A stretch of 64,000 nt of DNA. Origin: Palaemon carinicauda. Its lineage: Eukaryota; Arthropoda; Malacostraca; Decapoda; Palaemonidae. The position numbers and the translations under genes are program-made. Numbering within the stretch: position 1 is the stretch's first letter; each line of letters begins with the position of its first letter. The DNA lies in contig NC_090744.1 of NCBI RefSeq assembly GCF_036898095.1, forward strand, positions 12,537,158-12,601,157. Reading direction: 5' to 3'. Of the stretch, positions 32,636-42,955 are shown one piece after another. The notes below the pieces were generated by a model. The model was not told the origin of the DNA. It saw only the letters and a program-made list of their open reading frames with translations, and made no database searches.

Positions 32636-33890
32636 GTGAAAGATAGCATAACGTTATATGAGAAAAAGAAGACCAGGGAGATAAGAGATGATAAAAACAA
32701 ACTATGGGAAAACATAAACAAATTAAGAAATAGCAAAGAAATAAAAAGCGAGGCAATACAATTATATGGAGATAGAGGAAATAAACTATCAGATGAAGAG
32801 GCTAAAGAAGAATTAGTAAAATTTTGGAAAACAGTCTACAATACACATGAAAATAGAATAACAGAGATCTGGAATGAGGAGGAGAGTGAATACCTGGATA
32901 ATTTGAGAAGAGAAAACGACATTATAGTAGTAAATGAATATAGTATACCAGAACATCTAAGGGAGCATTACAATGCTATACTAAATGTTAAAGGAAAAAT
33001 TAAACCCATGCCCGCTGCTGAAATGAATAAAGGTAAATTAGAAAAATGCCTAAAACGCCTAAAGAAAGGTAAAGCAGCTGGGCCAGATGAACTAAAGCCA
33101 GAATATTACAAAGCAATGATGATAAGTGATATATGTAAGAATACACTAGTGAACTGCTACAAAGAGGAACTAGCCAGCAAAGAAAAACCCAAAAGCTGGA
33201 AAGAATCCAGAACAAAAATGTTAAAAAAGAAAAACAAACCAACAGCAAAGGAATTGAGACCAATAGCGCTCACAAATGTATCATATAAAATATACATGGC
33301 TTTTATAAAAGATGAAATAGAAGGACATCTAAAAAGTAATAATGCCATAGAGGATAGTCAAACGGGATTTACAGAGGGAGGAAGGATTGAGGATAATATA
33401 CTCATCTTACAGTACATGGTCGAAGAAACTTTCAAAAATAAGAAAAAACTCATAGTGGCCTCTTTAGATTTCAAAAAAGCTTTCGATTCCATAAAAAGGG
33501 AAGCGCTGATAGAAACTTTAAAGCAATATAAAGTACATACTAGTATAATTAACTCTATAGCAGAAGTATATGTGGGAAACTCGACTACGTTAGACATAGG
33601 GGAAAGAGAAGAACAAAAATTGAACGCAAGTAGTGGAATAAAGCAAGGCTGTACAGTTCTGGCTCTACAACATTATTCAAATTAATTACTTATCAGATTA
33701 TAAAACAAGTAGAAAAGGAAGGCAATGGTTTTAAAAATATCATAAAGCTAGTAGTATTTTTTGCTGATGATGTCCTAGTGCTTGCTGAGAATATAGAGGA
33801 TGCTGAATTGAACATAAGGAAAGTGATAGATATAGGAAAGCAGTGTGGTTTAGACATAAATAGAGACAAAAGTAGCGTACTTATAATATG
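32636..33890 (+). pseudogene. PHD-type non-LTR: reverse transcriptase core
   Basis: The 349-residue open stretch to 33685 carries LKRLKKGKAAGPDELKPEYY, ELRPIALTNVSYKIYMAFI, QTGFTEGGRIEDNILILQ, the first catalytic block ASLDFKKAFDSIKR and GIKQGCTV. A frameshift near 33655 then moves the catalytic box VVFFADDVLVLAENIEDAEL into another frame. A stop at about 33888 precedes the next piece. All catalytic aspartates (FDFKKAFD-type and FADD) are still present, so the gene decayed recently by small indels. Confidence 0.88.
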
Positions 33891-34191
33891 AAGGAAAAAC
33901 CAGATAATATAGAGGGAATAAGAGTAGTAAGCAATATTAAATACCTAGGTATCAAGGTAGATGGTAGTAGGAATATGTTCAAAACACAGAAAAGTGAAAT
34001 GATAGTTAAGGCACAAAAGCTAGCTAATCTTACATATTCGATCATAGAAAAAAGTTGTAATAAGATAATGATAGGGAAAGCATACTGGAAAAGTGTAGCA
34101 CTACCTTCTATATTATATGGAACAAACGTAATTAACTTAACGGAAACGGAAATAGAAAAGTTGCAAAGAATAGAGAATGGAGTGTATAGAA
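33888..34191 (+). pseudogene. PHD-type non-LTR RT, thumb region, cut by DIRS
   Basis: Continues the RT with NIKYLGIKVDGSRNMF, a helical stretch, then SVALPSILYGTNVINLTETE and LQRIENGVYR. The reading ends at 34191 where DIRS-A begins. The next codons lie at 42956 (R-M-L-G-G-V-K...). Without DIRS the frame is continuous across the joint. Confidence 0.88.
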
Positions 34192-34232
34192 CGGATTTTG
34201 AGCGAAGCGAAAAATCTATTTTTGGGTGAGAT

Positions 34233-34578
34233 AGCCATGGCGTCCTGATGGAAGGTTCCTGTTTGGTAGCTTCCTTGGGTATAAGACTACTAAGATATTC
34301 CCAGAGAATTTAACCACAGGTTATCACAGAATTCTAACTTCTGGAGCGAGTATCTCAAAGGTTTCCCTTTAAGACATCGTAATACAACAGGGGACACGCA
34401 TGTCTGGTCGTGCCACATAGCTATCTCCACCCCGAACAGAGTTAACGCTTCGGTGTGTAAGGGCTGAGAATAGCTGGGAGCCGTTCCACAGCTAATCTCA
34501 CTCGTGGCTACTACTGATACTCGAGACGTAAACAAACGGACGCCATTGCTCTAATGACGTCACGAGCGTCTTTATCCT
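34233..34578. repeat. DIRS-A terminal inverted repeat, left
   Basis: 346 bp matching 42597-42942 in reverse complement without a difference I could see. An 81-codon open frame (34290-34535 minus, 42640-42885 plus) occurs in both only because they are the same sequence. It has no known function. Confidence 0.95.
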
Positions 34579-34652
34579 GGCGCCAGTTGCTGCCCATCAC
34601 CATGATACAATTGTGTAGGGTGGGAACAAACTGACGAAGTAGTAGGGAGGGT

Positions 34653-34747
34653 CCATCAGGACGCCATGGCTATCTCACCCAAAAATAGATTTTTCGCTTC
34701 GCTCAAAATCCGTTTTTTGGGCTCAAGCCATGGCGTCCTGATGGAAG
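34653..34747. repeat. DIRS-A internal complementary region
   Basis: 34653-34712 is the reverse complement of the left end (34192-34251), and 34713-34747 is the reverse complement of the right end (42921-42955). The two are adjacent, so this region is the sequence of the circle joint and probably templates closure of the single-stranded circle, as proposed for DIRS1. It lies near the 3' end, as expected. Bases 34748-35536 are non-coding 3' region. Confidence 0.92.
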
Positions 34748-35536
34748 AGTACCAGAGAATCAATGTATCGTGGTAGATTTTCCCCCAGAGTTAAGTGCCT
34801 AGGCATTGACAAAATAGCAAAGTAATCTTAGATAAGAACCATAGGAACGAAGTATCCTGCCCCCCATTGGCAGGAAGTTCCCATGGGCTATGCCGACGTC
34901 AAAGTGGTATTGAAGGACTATTCATCTTGACAGAAGAGCTCTTTAAGAGCTTAGAGATGAAGCAGAATGTTTGATATTTGTATAGGAACATTCTGAGTAG
35001 GTCAGTGGTGGTTGGGCACTGTGTGTAGGATTCATCTCCTGATTATCAGAAGTAAGTATTCGAGTAGGAACCTTACTGAGACAAGGTGAATATAATTTAA
35101 GGATAGACATCTTAAATTCTTCATGACCATAAGAAAGGAGGAATAAATAAAACTATGACAGTATGTATTTCATAGTAAGTAGGAGCTGAAAGAGACGCAT
35201 AAGTAATAAAATAGAAATTTTATTTCACAATGCAGAAATTAAATAATTTACAGCAAAAGTAAAGTTCATTTACAGTAATAATAATGTACATAGAAATAAA
35301 GGCTTGCTCTTGAATCTGAAAGGGAATTTCAGGATTAGTAGGTACTCGTTCTCGAGGAACGCAAGTCTTTAAATAACACATCATGCTCAAGGCATGCGGC
35401 ACTTGTGTAACACTATGACATTTCACCTGGGATAAGAACAGTTATAAAAGCACTAAGTGTTTTTAGACATCACTATGAATCACTCGAGGGTCAACATAGG
35501 CACCCGAAGAGTTAGAGTCCCAAATAACTCACTGTT

Positions 35537-38500
35537 CTACGCAGAGTTAGGTGCAGGTTTCATAACACTACCTGCGGCTACCACAAAATGTTTGATTTCG
35601 TGCACTTGTTTCGCATAATGTTTAAAGAAAACTCGCGAGGACTTCCAGCCCGTAAAGTTTTTAAGGCTCTCAAAGTCCATGCTCTGAAAGAAGTTCAGAG
35701 AAGATGCCACTTTTCTAGGATCATGACCAGCGGGTGTACTGTTCGGATCCGCTCTGCGAATGAAGTAGGTGATTTTCGCTCTTAATTGTTTCAGTGACAG
35801 GTCGCTGCCCGATGTTTCTCCTTTGAAGAGTTGGCCTCCACCAAAGTTTGAAGTTCTGCGAAGATAGACCTTGAGGCTCTCTACTGGACATAGAGAGACA
35901 TCCTCCTTCAGGGGGCATATTCTCCAAGGGCCCCATCTTTTGGTGGGTAATTCATTTTTGGCGAGAAACGTCGGATCAGGGGAGAGGGTCACTTCTCCTG
36001 AATCAGCAAACAGGATGTGTCCCTCTTCTCTTGATAATGCCACTATTTCGCTGACTCGAGCTCCCGAGGCGAGAGCAAATAAAAATATAACTTTCTGAGT
36101 CAGATCCTTGAGGGGGCATGAATCGTTGTCCAAGTTTGAGGCGAAATGGAGCACCTTGTCTAGTGACCAGGAGATCGGTTTCGGAGGGGGTGCTGGGCGT
36201 AGGCGAGCACATGCTTTCGGCAGTTTGTTAAAGATGTCGTTGGACAGATCAATTTGGAAAGCATATAGAATTGGTCTAGTCAAAGCCGATTTGCAGGTTG
36301 AAATCGTATTGGCTGCTAATCCTTGTCCATGAAGGTGAATGAAGAAGGACATACAGAAATCAATGGTGATTTCTTTAGGATTTTTTGCTTTAACAAAGGA
36401 GACCCATTTCCTCCAGGATGATTCATATTGCCGTCTCGTGGATTCGGTCTTGTATTCCTCTAGGAAGTCTAGACTTTTCTTCGAGATCCCAAACCTCTTC
36501 TTTGCGGCAAGGGAGAGAAAATCATGAGATGAAGGTCCTTGATTTTCGATGATGAAGCGAAGACAGTCGACTTCTGTACTTGTTGAGAGAGAACTGGGCC
36601 CGGGAGAGGGATCAGCTTGGGCTGCAGCTCCAGGACCGGGGGGGTACCAGTTGCTCCGGGGCCACTTGGGAGCCACTAGGGCCGCTGTCCCTTTGAAGGT
36701 TCTCAGTTTGGAGAGGACTTTCAACAGAAGGTTGGTGGGAGGGAACAGGTATATCTTCGACCATCTGTTCCAGTCCAGTGACATGGCGTCCACCGCTTCT
36801 GCTTTGGGGTCCTCGTACGGGGCTACGTACAGAGGAAGTTGATTGTTGTCGCTCGTTGCAAAGAGATCTATCTGAAGTTCTGGGACTTGATGAGAGATGA
36901 AGGAGAATGATCTTGCGTCTAGAGACCATTCCGACTCTATCGGGTTTGTCCGAGATAGAGCATCCGCTGTCACGTTGCGGAATCCTTGTAGGTGAACTGC
37001 AGACAGGTGCCACTTCTTCTTCTCCGCCAGACGGAAGATTGGGAGAAGCACCTGATTTATCTGGGGCGATCTTGAGCCCTGGCGATTGAGACAACGAACT
37101 ACCACCGAGTTGTCTAGGGTTAGACGGATGTGGATCGAGGGCGGCGGGGATAGCTTCTTCAGAGTAAGAAGGACCGCCATGGCCTCCAAGATGTTTATGT
37201 GGAACGTCTTGAATAGTGGAGACCAGGTCCCTTGAGCTTGTTTCAGGTGGGAGTGACCTCCCCAGCCCTCCAGTGAGGCATCCGTGTGGATGTTGAGTGA
37301 TGGAGGAGGGTGTTGGAGAGGAATGGACCTTTTCAGGGCCATTGCTTCCGACCACGGCTTTAGGAGGCGTCGAAGTCTGTTTGGAAGCCGTCTCTTGAGG
37401 TCTCTTCGAGCGATGGATGCCGATCGTCTCCAGACTCCCGCGGCATCCTTTAGCTGTGCACGAAGCACTGGGTTTGTCACTGAGGCGAATTGTAGAGAGC
37501 CTAGAACTCGTTCCTGCTGTCGTCTTGAAATGCGTTTGGATTTCAGTAGTCGCTTGACAGACCCTGCTATTTCCTTCCTTTTCTTCTGGGGGATGGAAAG
37601 GCGGTGTGACTGAAGATTCCAGTGGATTCCCAGCCACTGAAACTTCTGAGCTGGAGAGAGGCGAGATTTCTTCTCGTTGATCTTGAATCCCAGGTGTTCT
37701 AGGTACTGGGTAACTTCGTCGCAAGACTTTGTACACTCTTCGGGCGATGGAGCCCAGACTAGCCAGTCGTCGAGGTAGGCCATCACCTGGACGTTTCTTA
37801 GGCGGAGCTGTTGTACTATGGCATCCGCCAGCTTTGTGAAGATCCGAGGGGCCACATTGAGGCCGAATGGCATGGCCCGGAAGGCGTAGCTTTTCCTTTG
37901 GAGTCGAAATCCTAGGTAGGAGGAAGCGTGATGGTTCATTGGAATGTGCCAATAGGCATCCGCCAGGTCTATAGAGACCGTGTAGGAACCTTGAGGCAGA
38001 AGGGTCCTTATTTGTTGAAGCGTCAGCATCTTGAATTTGTTGTTCTCTATGAACTTGTTGAGGGGGGATAAGTCCAGAATGACTCTGAGCTTGTCTGAGT
38101 CCTTCTTGGGAACGCAAAACAGTCTCCCTTGGAACCTGGTGGACTTTACCTTCCTTATCACCTTCTTGTTCAAGAGGTCTAGAACATATTCTTCCAGAAT
38201 GGGGGTCGATTGTTGGAAGAACCGCTGGAAGATTGGGGGTGGTTGCACCCAACTCCAGCCTAGACCGTTCTTGATGATGCTGTGTGCCCAAGGATCGAAG
38301 GTCCAACGATCCTGGAATTGGCGGAGTCTTCCTCCCACCGGAAGCACTTCATTGCTTCTGGTGTCCCGAGGACTTGTTGCCTCGGCCGCTAGCTCCCTTT
38401 CCTCCTCTACCTCTGGAGGGACGACGAGAGGCGTCTCTGCTTGCACCCCTGGACGAGCCTCTACCTCTGGCATGAAAGGTAGTGGATGGCTGTTCAAAGG

Positions 38501-38665
38501 CAGGGGTGAAGACCGGTGACTGTGACAACACCGGTTGGGGGACCAATTGAAAGGTCTGTTGTGGTTGGGCAACCACTTGGGAGGTAGCGGGTCCCGGAAA
38601 CTGACGTCTTTGTTGACGTTGCTGGGGTTTCGGTTTCTGAGGTTTCCTCTTAGGCTGAGGTCCAT
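35537..38665 (-). CDS. DIRS-A ORF2: RT, RNase H, tyrosine recombinase
   Basis: A 1042-residue polyprotein that makes the cDNA and integrates it. RT at about residues 155-350: SIDLADAYWHIPM (D233), FRAMPFGLNVAP, YLDD at 297-300, FQWLGIHW. RNase H at 455-575: IHTDAS (D462), NILEAMAVL, LTLDNS (D518), TADALSR (D568). Residues 598-675 (DLFATSDNNQLPLY ... VAPKWPRSNWYP) match the conserved DIRS region often called methyltransferase-like. The recombinase (about 715-1030) keeps R870 (GARVSEI), H981-x-x-R984 (HDPRK) and Y1017 (FFKHYAK). The first Met is uncertain because the frame overlaps ORF1 by 317 bp. Translation may use frameshifting, reinitiation or a separate transcript. Confidence 0.95.
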   Translation of the reverse strand: MDLSLRGNLRNRNPSNVNKDVSFRDPLPPKWLPNHNRPFNWSPNRCCHSHRSSPLPLNSHPLPFMPEVEARPGVQAETPLVVPPEVEEERELAAEATSPRDTRSNEVLPVGGRLRQFQDRWTFDPWAHSIIKNGLGWSWVQPPPIFQRFFQQSTPILEEYVLDLLNKKVIRKVKSTRFQGRLFCVPKKDSDKLRVILDLSPLNKFIENNKFKMLTLQQIRTLLPQGSYTVSIDLADAYWHIPMNHHASSYLGFRLQRKSYAFRAMPFGLNVAPRIFTKLADAIVQQLRLRNVQVMAYLDDWLVWAPSPEECTKSCDEVTQYLEHLGFKINEKKSRLSPAQKFQWLGIHWNLQSHRLSIPQKKRKEIAGSVKRLLKSKRISRRQQERVLGSLQFASVTNPVLRAQLKDAAGVWRRSASIARRDLKRRLPNRLRRLLKPWSEAMALKRSIPLQHPPPSLNIHTDASLEGWGGHSHLKQAQGTWSPLFKTFHINILEAMAVLLTLKKLSPPPSIHIRLTLDNSVVVRCLNRQGSRSPQINQVLLPIFRLAEKKKWHLSAVHLQGFRNVTADALSRTNPIESEWSLDARSFSFISHQVPELQIDLFATSDNNQLPLYVAPYEDPKAEAVDAMSLDWNRWSKIYLFPPTNLLLKVLSKLRTFKGTAALVAPKWPRSNWYPPGPGAAAQADPSPGPSSLSTSTEVDCLRFIIENQGPSSHDFLSLAAKKRFGISKKSLDFLEEYKTESTRRQYESSWRKWVSFVKAKNPKEITIDFCMSFFIHLHGQGLAANTISTCKSALTRPILYAFQIDLSNDIFNKLPKACARLRPAPPPKPISWSLDKVLHFASNLDNDSCPLKDLTQKVIFLFALASGARVSEIVALSREEGHILFADSGEVTLSPDPTFLAKNELPTKRWGPWRICPLKEDVSLCPVESLKVYLRRTSNFGGGQLFKGETSGSDLSLKQLRAKITYFIRRADPNSTPAGHDPRKVASSLNFFQSMDFESLKNFTGWKSSRVFFKHYAKQVHEIKHFVVAAGSVMKPAPNSA

Positions 38666-40298
38666 CGTCCTGAGAGGTTTTCCTTTTCCTGGACATGCCC
38701 CACTTGTGGAGAAGGTTCCTATTCTCCGTGGCGGCTCTGTCCGTTATTTCCTTGACAAGGTCCGAAGGAAACAGGTGCTTTCCCCAGATGTTGGAGGAAA
38801 TCAGCCTCCGGGGTTCGTGTTTCACGGTGGCACCGACAAACACGAATTCACGACAGGCTCTACGAGCCTTTATGAAATGGTACAAGTCCTTCATTACCGT
38901 CAGTAAGTGGGATTTGGCCAGTACCATGTAGTGATCGGGTACTGCTGTGTCACAGGCCATAACTTCAAGTTGGACTTGATGAGAAAGAGACGCTGCAAGC
39001 CTCTCCTTCGTGTCTTGTTCCCGGCGAAGGAGGTGATCATTGAGCTTAGGGAGGTCTTCATTAAACTGACGTCCGGCAACGTCAGGATCAAGCCTACCCA
39101 CAACGAAAGTATGTTGGACATCTTTCCATTGTCTAGTGTCAGGGGGCGTTACGATGGAGAAGGGTCTGCACTCCTCCAGTGCAGGGCAGGGTTTCCCTTC
39201 TTCCGCCGCCTTAAGGCATGCAGCCAAGGCCTTTTCCAAAAATGGAAGAATCGCAGTGTCGGGAGCGACATAAGTAGGATGCTTCTTGCTCAAGGCAGGA
39301 AGCTTAGAGCAGGTAAAGCCCCTGCTCTTAAATGCGGAGGCTAGCATAGCCTGGGCCTTTGCGAGATCGAACACTATCTCTTCCTTAGGTTCGGTCTCCT
39401 CCTTCGAGGCAGGTTCAGAACGAAGCCGGACGTAACAGTCCGGGTAGGCCTCGAAGCTTGGGAAGAATTCCACATCTTCCAACGGGACCGTGCCGATTTT
39501 GTCACTAACAAATATCCTGCCGGTCGCAATAACCATATGCTCTGCATACCTCCACGGGTTGGCATGAGAGCAAGCTGGGAGATCCTTAACCGAGATCTTC
39601 TTCGGTTCTCTGGATCCAATCATAGACCTGATGGACTCCTGGTTCTCCTTCAGTCTGTCGTCCATGACAGCTCTAATCAGTCGGATCAGTTCTTGTGTAG
39701 AGGAAGAAGGATCCGGGGTCGAGGAGGTAGACGGAATGGACACATCCGTCGGTGTAGGAGTAGGCGGAGGGATGGACGAGGGAGTAGCTCCAATCTCCGA
39801 CTCGGTGTATTCCACCTTGTCTTCGTCCTCTTCGGCTCCTTGAGCCATAAGCGTCTTCTCCGTGTCTTCCGAGACGTCAGAGATCTGTTCATCCTCTTCG
39901 GAATCTAGGCGACACTCGTGCATGGACTGAGCCATGACCACATCAGGTTCCACCGTAATTTGGACAGTGGGGATTGCTTCCTTTGGAACCACTGAATCAG
40001 GGGAGGCCTTAGGGAACAGTAGGGACCTCAGTTCTTCGGTGGCCAGGTACGGTCCAGTGGCATTCCTCTGAAAACCACGCACCCACTTGCGCAGTTTCTC
40101 ACGAGCAATGTCTCTAACCTCCGCTGAGGGAGGGTTATGGAAGGCCTCAACTAGGTAGGCCTGGCAGACCGTACAATCCAGTGGATTCCAGAACTTCCAA
40201 TCCCCTCTCTTGTCTGAGCAAGGGGCGTGAGTCCTGCACGCCGTATGTCCGTAAAACTGGGAGCGTTTCACGGCACAGTATGCGAAATCGCACTTCAT
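38349..40298 (-). CDS. DIRS-A ORF1: gag-like protein
   Basis: 649 residues. The N-terminus is Cys/His-rich (KCDFAYC, HTACRTHAPC, CTVCQAYL), probably zinc-binding. Next comes KLRKWVRGF ... LRSLLFPKA, a stretch also found in DIRS-B. A long acidic, Ser/Pro-rich middle follows, then a helical region, and a basic Arg/Gly-rich tail (RGRGSSRGASRDASRRPSRG). The role is inferred to be particle or nucleic-acid binding, as for other DIRS ORF1 products. The ATG at 40298 lies nine bases after a strong 3' splice site. The 3' end overlaps ORF2 in another frame. Confidence 0.88.
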   Translation of the reverse strand: MKCDFAYCAVKRSQFYGHTACRTHAPCSDKRGDWKFWNPLDCTVCQAYLVEAFHNPPSAEVRDIAREKLRKWVRGFQRNATGPYLATEELRSLLFPKASPDSVVPKEAIPTVQITVEPDVVMAQSMHECRLDSEEDEQISDVSEDTEKTLMAQGAEEDEDKVEYTESEIGATPSSIPPPTPTPTDVSIPSTSSTPDPSSSTQELIRLIRAVMDDRLKENQESIRSMIGSREPKKISVKDLPACSHANPWRYAEHMVIATGRIFVSDKIGTVPLEDVEFFPSFEAYPDCYVRLRSEPASKEETEPKEEIVFDLAKAQAMLASAFKSRGFTCSKLPALSKKHPTYVAPDTAILPFLEKALAACLKAAEEGKPCPALEECRPFSIVTPPDTRQWKDVQHTFVVGRLDPDVAGRQFNEDLPKLNDHLLRREQDTKERLAASLSHQVQLEVMACDTAVPDHYMVLAKSHLLTVMKDLYHFIKARRACREFVFVGATVKHEPRRLISSNIWGKHLFPSDLVKEITDRAATENRNLLHKWGMSRKRKTSQDDGPQPKRKPQKPKPQQRQQRRQFPGPATSQVVAQPQQTFQLVPQPVLSQSPVFTPAFEQPSTTFHARGRGSSRGASRDASRRPSRGRGGKGASGRGNKSSGHQKQ

Positions 40299-40307
40299 CT
40301 GCTCCTC

Positions 40308-40335
40308 CTGTGGAAGAAAGAGAAAATGAGTATGG
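40308..40335 (-). promoter_or_regulatory. 3' splice acceptor upstream of DIRS-A ORF1
   Basis: On the minus strand a pyrimidine-rich run (CTCTTTCTTCCACAG) ends at 40308, directly before GAGGAGCAG and the ORF1 ATG. It implies that a 5' leader intron is removed from the DIRS mRNA. The donor was not identified. Confidence 0.5.
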
Positions 40336-40339
40336 GGGA

Positions 40340-42596
40340 GTCATAGGAATGGCTCTTAAATTAAGTTAATATTAATCATTAATTTTAACTTATATAAGGT
40401 GTGATGCATAGAGAGTGAAACAGTAAAGGAGAACACGCTCCATGCATCTCGCCCGGCTGGTTACCATAGGCTTGGTCCTGGGATAATCCAAATGACCGAG
40501 ATCATTGGATATAGTTTCCTAGGATTCCCATTATATTGGAACTCCATGGAAAGCCAAGGACAAGGTTGGGATCGAATTCATTCGGTTCCCAGATAAGAGC
40601 CAGAAGGTCTCATTAAGGGTAACTGCTTCTGGCAACCAGCCGTGCTAAGATGCACATAGCATGCTGGAAATAGAAGAATGCAAAGAGACAGCATGATCAC
40701 TAATAGAGCAGTACTAGGTACTGATCTTAGAAGCAAAGCAGCTTATCTATTTGCCAGGTAGGGCTATCTTAGTCTTATGATAGCTACAGAGAGGGGGTGC
40801 AAGTATTCTTGACGCCTCCGGGGTATCCGGCAAGCCGCCGGCACGCCGGAGCTCGCTCCAGCATAGATTCTGGCATTAGAACAGACAATTTTCAAAAGTC
40901 AGTTAGATACCAGGATGGCGGCCGCCGGCACAACGGCGGCACGCCGGCAGGGAGCGGCGGCTCCGGCAGCCGGAGGATGTCGGATTGGTGACTGGGGTAA
41001 GGATGGTACAGGTAGTATCGGGTTGCCGGCAGTATATGCCGGCACTCCGGAGATCGACCGGCAAGCGGACGATTAGATAGGAGTAGGAGAGCCGCCGGTA
41101 TTAGCCGGCGGCAGCCGGCAGTCCCTCGGAACACGGGGGGCTGGCGGCAAGGGTAGGGAAGTCACCAAGAGGCAGGTATTGCCGGCATAAGAGGCGGCAA
41201 GAGACCGGCACCCAGATAGATAGAGAGACAGGGGGAGGGGGGGGAAGGATGCAGGAAGTACCTTCAGGGTTCCAGACATCCCTCCCCCTCCCTGAGGGGG
41301 TGTACCCATGATAGAGACAGGCTCTATCATCCATATGCAGGGGTCACTAGGGACCGGGAGCAGGTAGCCCAAGGGAGGACTAGGGAACACCCAAGATGGG
41401 GGGGGGGGAGACTCCCTTATGCAGAGCTACACTAGGAACTAACCTTATAGGACACTATGAAGGTATATGTACCAGAGCGGACTGCACAAGGAAGCTCGGG
41501 TAGCCCTACTCATCCACCCTAAGGAGGAGTTGTAGGACAGGGGACAGATGAGTATAAACTAACCTAAGCATAGGCTAGGCTATACAAGAGATAGGTGGGG
41601 AGGGAGAAGAGAGGGGTCTTCCCAGGAAGGGTTTCTGTACCAGAGCGGCCACAAAGGGAAGGGAGGACACTCCCTAACCTAAGATTAGGCTGATCGGCTA
41701 AAACGGTGCAAGAGTACAGTTTCAGCATGGAACAGAGAAACCTTCCTAACCCGACCTAGATCAGGGCTAAAAGTCCTGAACTAGGCAAGGAAGAAGACGT
41801 ATCGCTATCGCAGGAAAGTCGCAGACTATCCTAGCCATAGAGGTAGGCTAGCCTAACCTCACTCTCAGACGCAATCCTAAAGGGGGTTCATTCCTTTAGG
41901 GAGGACTGAGAGGCGATATAATACTCTATTAGACAATGAATCCCTTTACTCAGAAAAGGGATCAAGGCTAATTAGAGGGAATGCCAAGGCAGGGGATGAA
42001 GGAAGCATATAGGGGTCCTAAGGTTAGGTTAGGCTAGTAAGAATCACTGACTAGCCTATCCCCTATATGGTCCCTGAAGGCGAAAACATTTGCATCACTA
42101 GTCAAAAGTATTGTAAAATAATAATGCCACTATCTTCATAACTTAGTCTAGGATCACTGATAAATCATGCATGAACACTTGTATATAGGCTCCTGGCCTG
42201 GGGGCTATAGTAGCCGACTGGTATGAGGTCAATCGATGACCGATAAAAGCGTCTAAACACGAAATAAAAGTTCCTAGCTATGAAGACTAAATAAACTAAT
42301 GTATTCAATTAGTATATAAGGCCGGAAGCGTTGTTGTGGCTAACTAAATAAGACATGCAAAACAACAACGACGCCATAAAATGGCGGGTCCGGTAGAGGC
42401 ACAGCTCTGCCACAAAACATCAATTATTTCGCAAAATAATATTTACTTTACGGCCAGAGCTTAATTAAACAATACTGGAACCTTGTACTCAACTTTCCAG
42501 AAGAAGGCGAGGCTGAAGGTAACGACATAGCGAAGATGCAAAACGATAAAGTTCACACAAGGGAAAATCCGTCTCAGTAGGGCAGCTACTAAACAA
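40340..42596 (-). other. DIRS-A 5' leader, GCCGGC-rich segment
   Basis: About 2.25 kb between the right terminal repeat and ORF1 without a convincing ORF. Bases 40800-41220 are rich in short GCCGGC and CCGGCA motifs, often spaced 8-15 bases apart, and flanked by G/C homopolymers near 41228 and 41400. It may hold promoter or leader-intron sequence. Function unknown. Confidence 0.5.
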
Positions 42597-42942
42597 AGGA
42601 TAAAGACGCTCGTGACGTCATTAGAGCAATGGCGTCCGTTTGTTTACGTCTCGAGTATCAGTAGTAGCCACGAGTGAGATTAGCTGTGGAACGGCTCCCA
42701 GCTATTCTCAGCCCTTACACACCGAAGCGTTAACTCTGTTCGGGGTGGAGATAGCTATGTGGCACGACCAGACATGCGTGTCCCCTGTTGTATTACGATG
42801 TCTTAAAGGGAAACCTTTGAGATACTCGCTCCAGAAGTTAGAATTCTGTGATAACCTGTGGTTAAATTCTCTGGGAATATCTTAGTAGTCTTATACCCAA
42901 GGAAGCTACCAAACAGGAACCTTCCATCAGGACGCCATGGCT
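42597..42942. repeat. DIRS-A terminal inverted repeat, right
   Basis: Reverse complement of 34233-34578. The 13 bases beyond it (to 42955) form the right-specific tip ending CCCAAAAAA, which appears inverted in the internal complementary region. Confidence 0.95.
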
Positions 42943-42955
42943 TGAGCCCAAAAAA

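Larger units (their letters stand above)
34192..42955 (-). mobile_element. DIRS-A: complete DIRS-type YR retrotransposon
   Basis: An 8764-bp element, transcribed on the minus strand. It has inverted terminal repeats of 346 bp (34233-34578 and 42597-42942) that look identical by eye. It also has an internal complementary region at about 34653-34747 that matches both extreme ends joined together, as in DIRS1. It carries a gag-like ORF1 and an ORF2 with RT, RNase H and tyrosine recombinase. There is no target-site duplication. DIRS elements replicate through a circular intermediate integrated by the recombinase, which fits the seamless joint. Both ORFs are open, so the copy looks young. Confidence 0.95.

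Noticed and set aside
34290..34535. 81-residue ORF found identically at 42640-42885
   Set aside because: It recurs only because it lies in the two DIRS terminal repeats; no domain or homology signal.
36612..38306. 564-codon open frame on the minus strand overlapping DIRS-A ORF2
   Set aside because: It is a shadow frame of the RT/RNase H coding region; no domain is visible and the composition (Ser/Pro/Arg-rich) is what the shifted frame would give.
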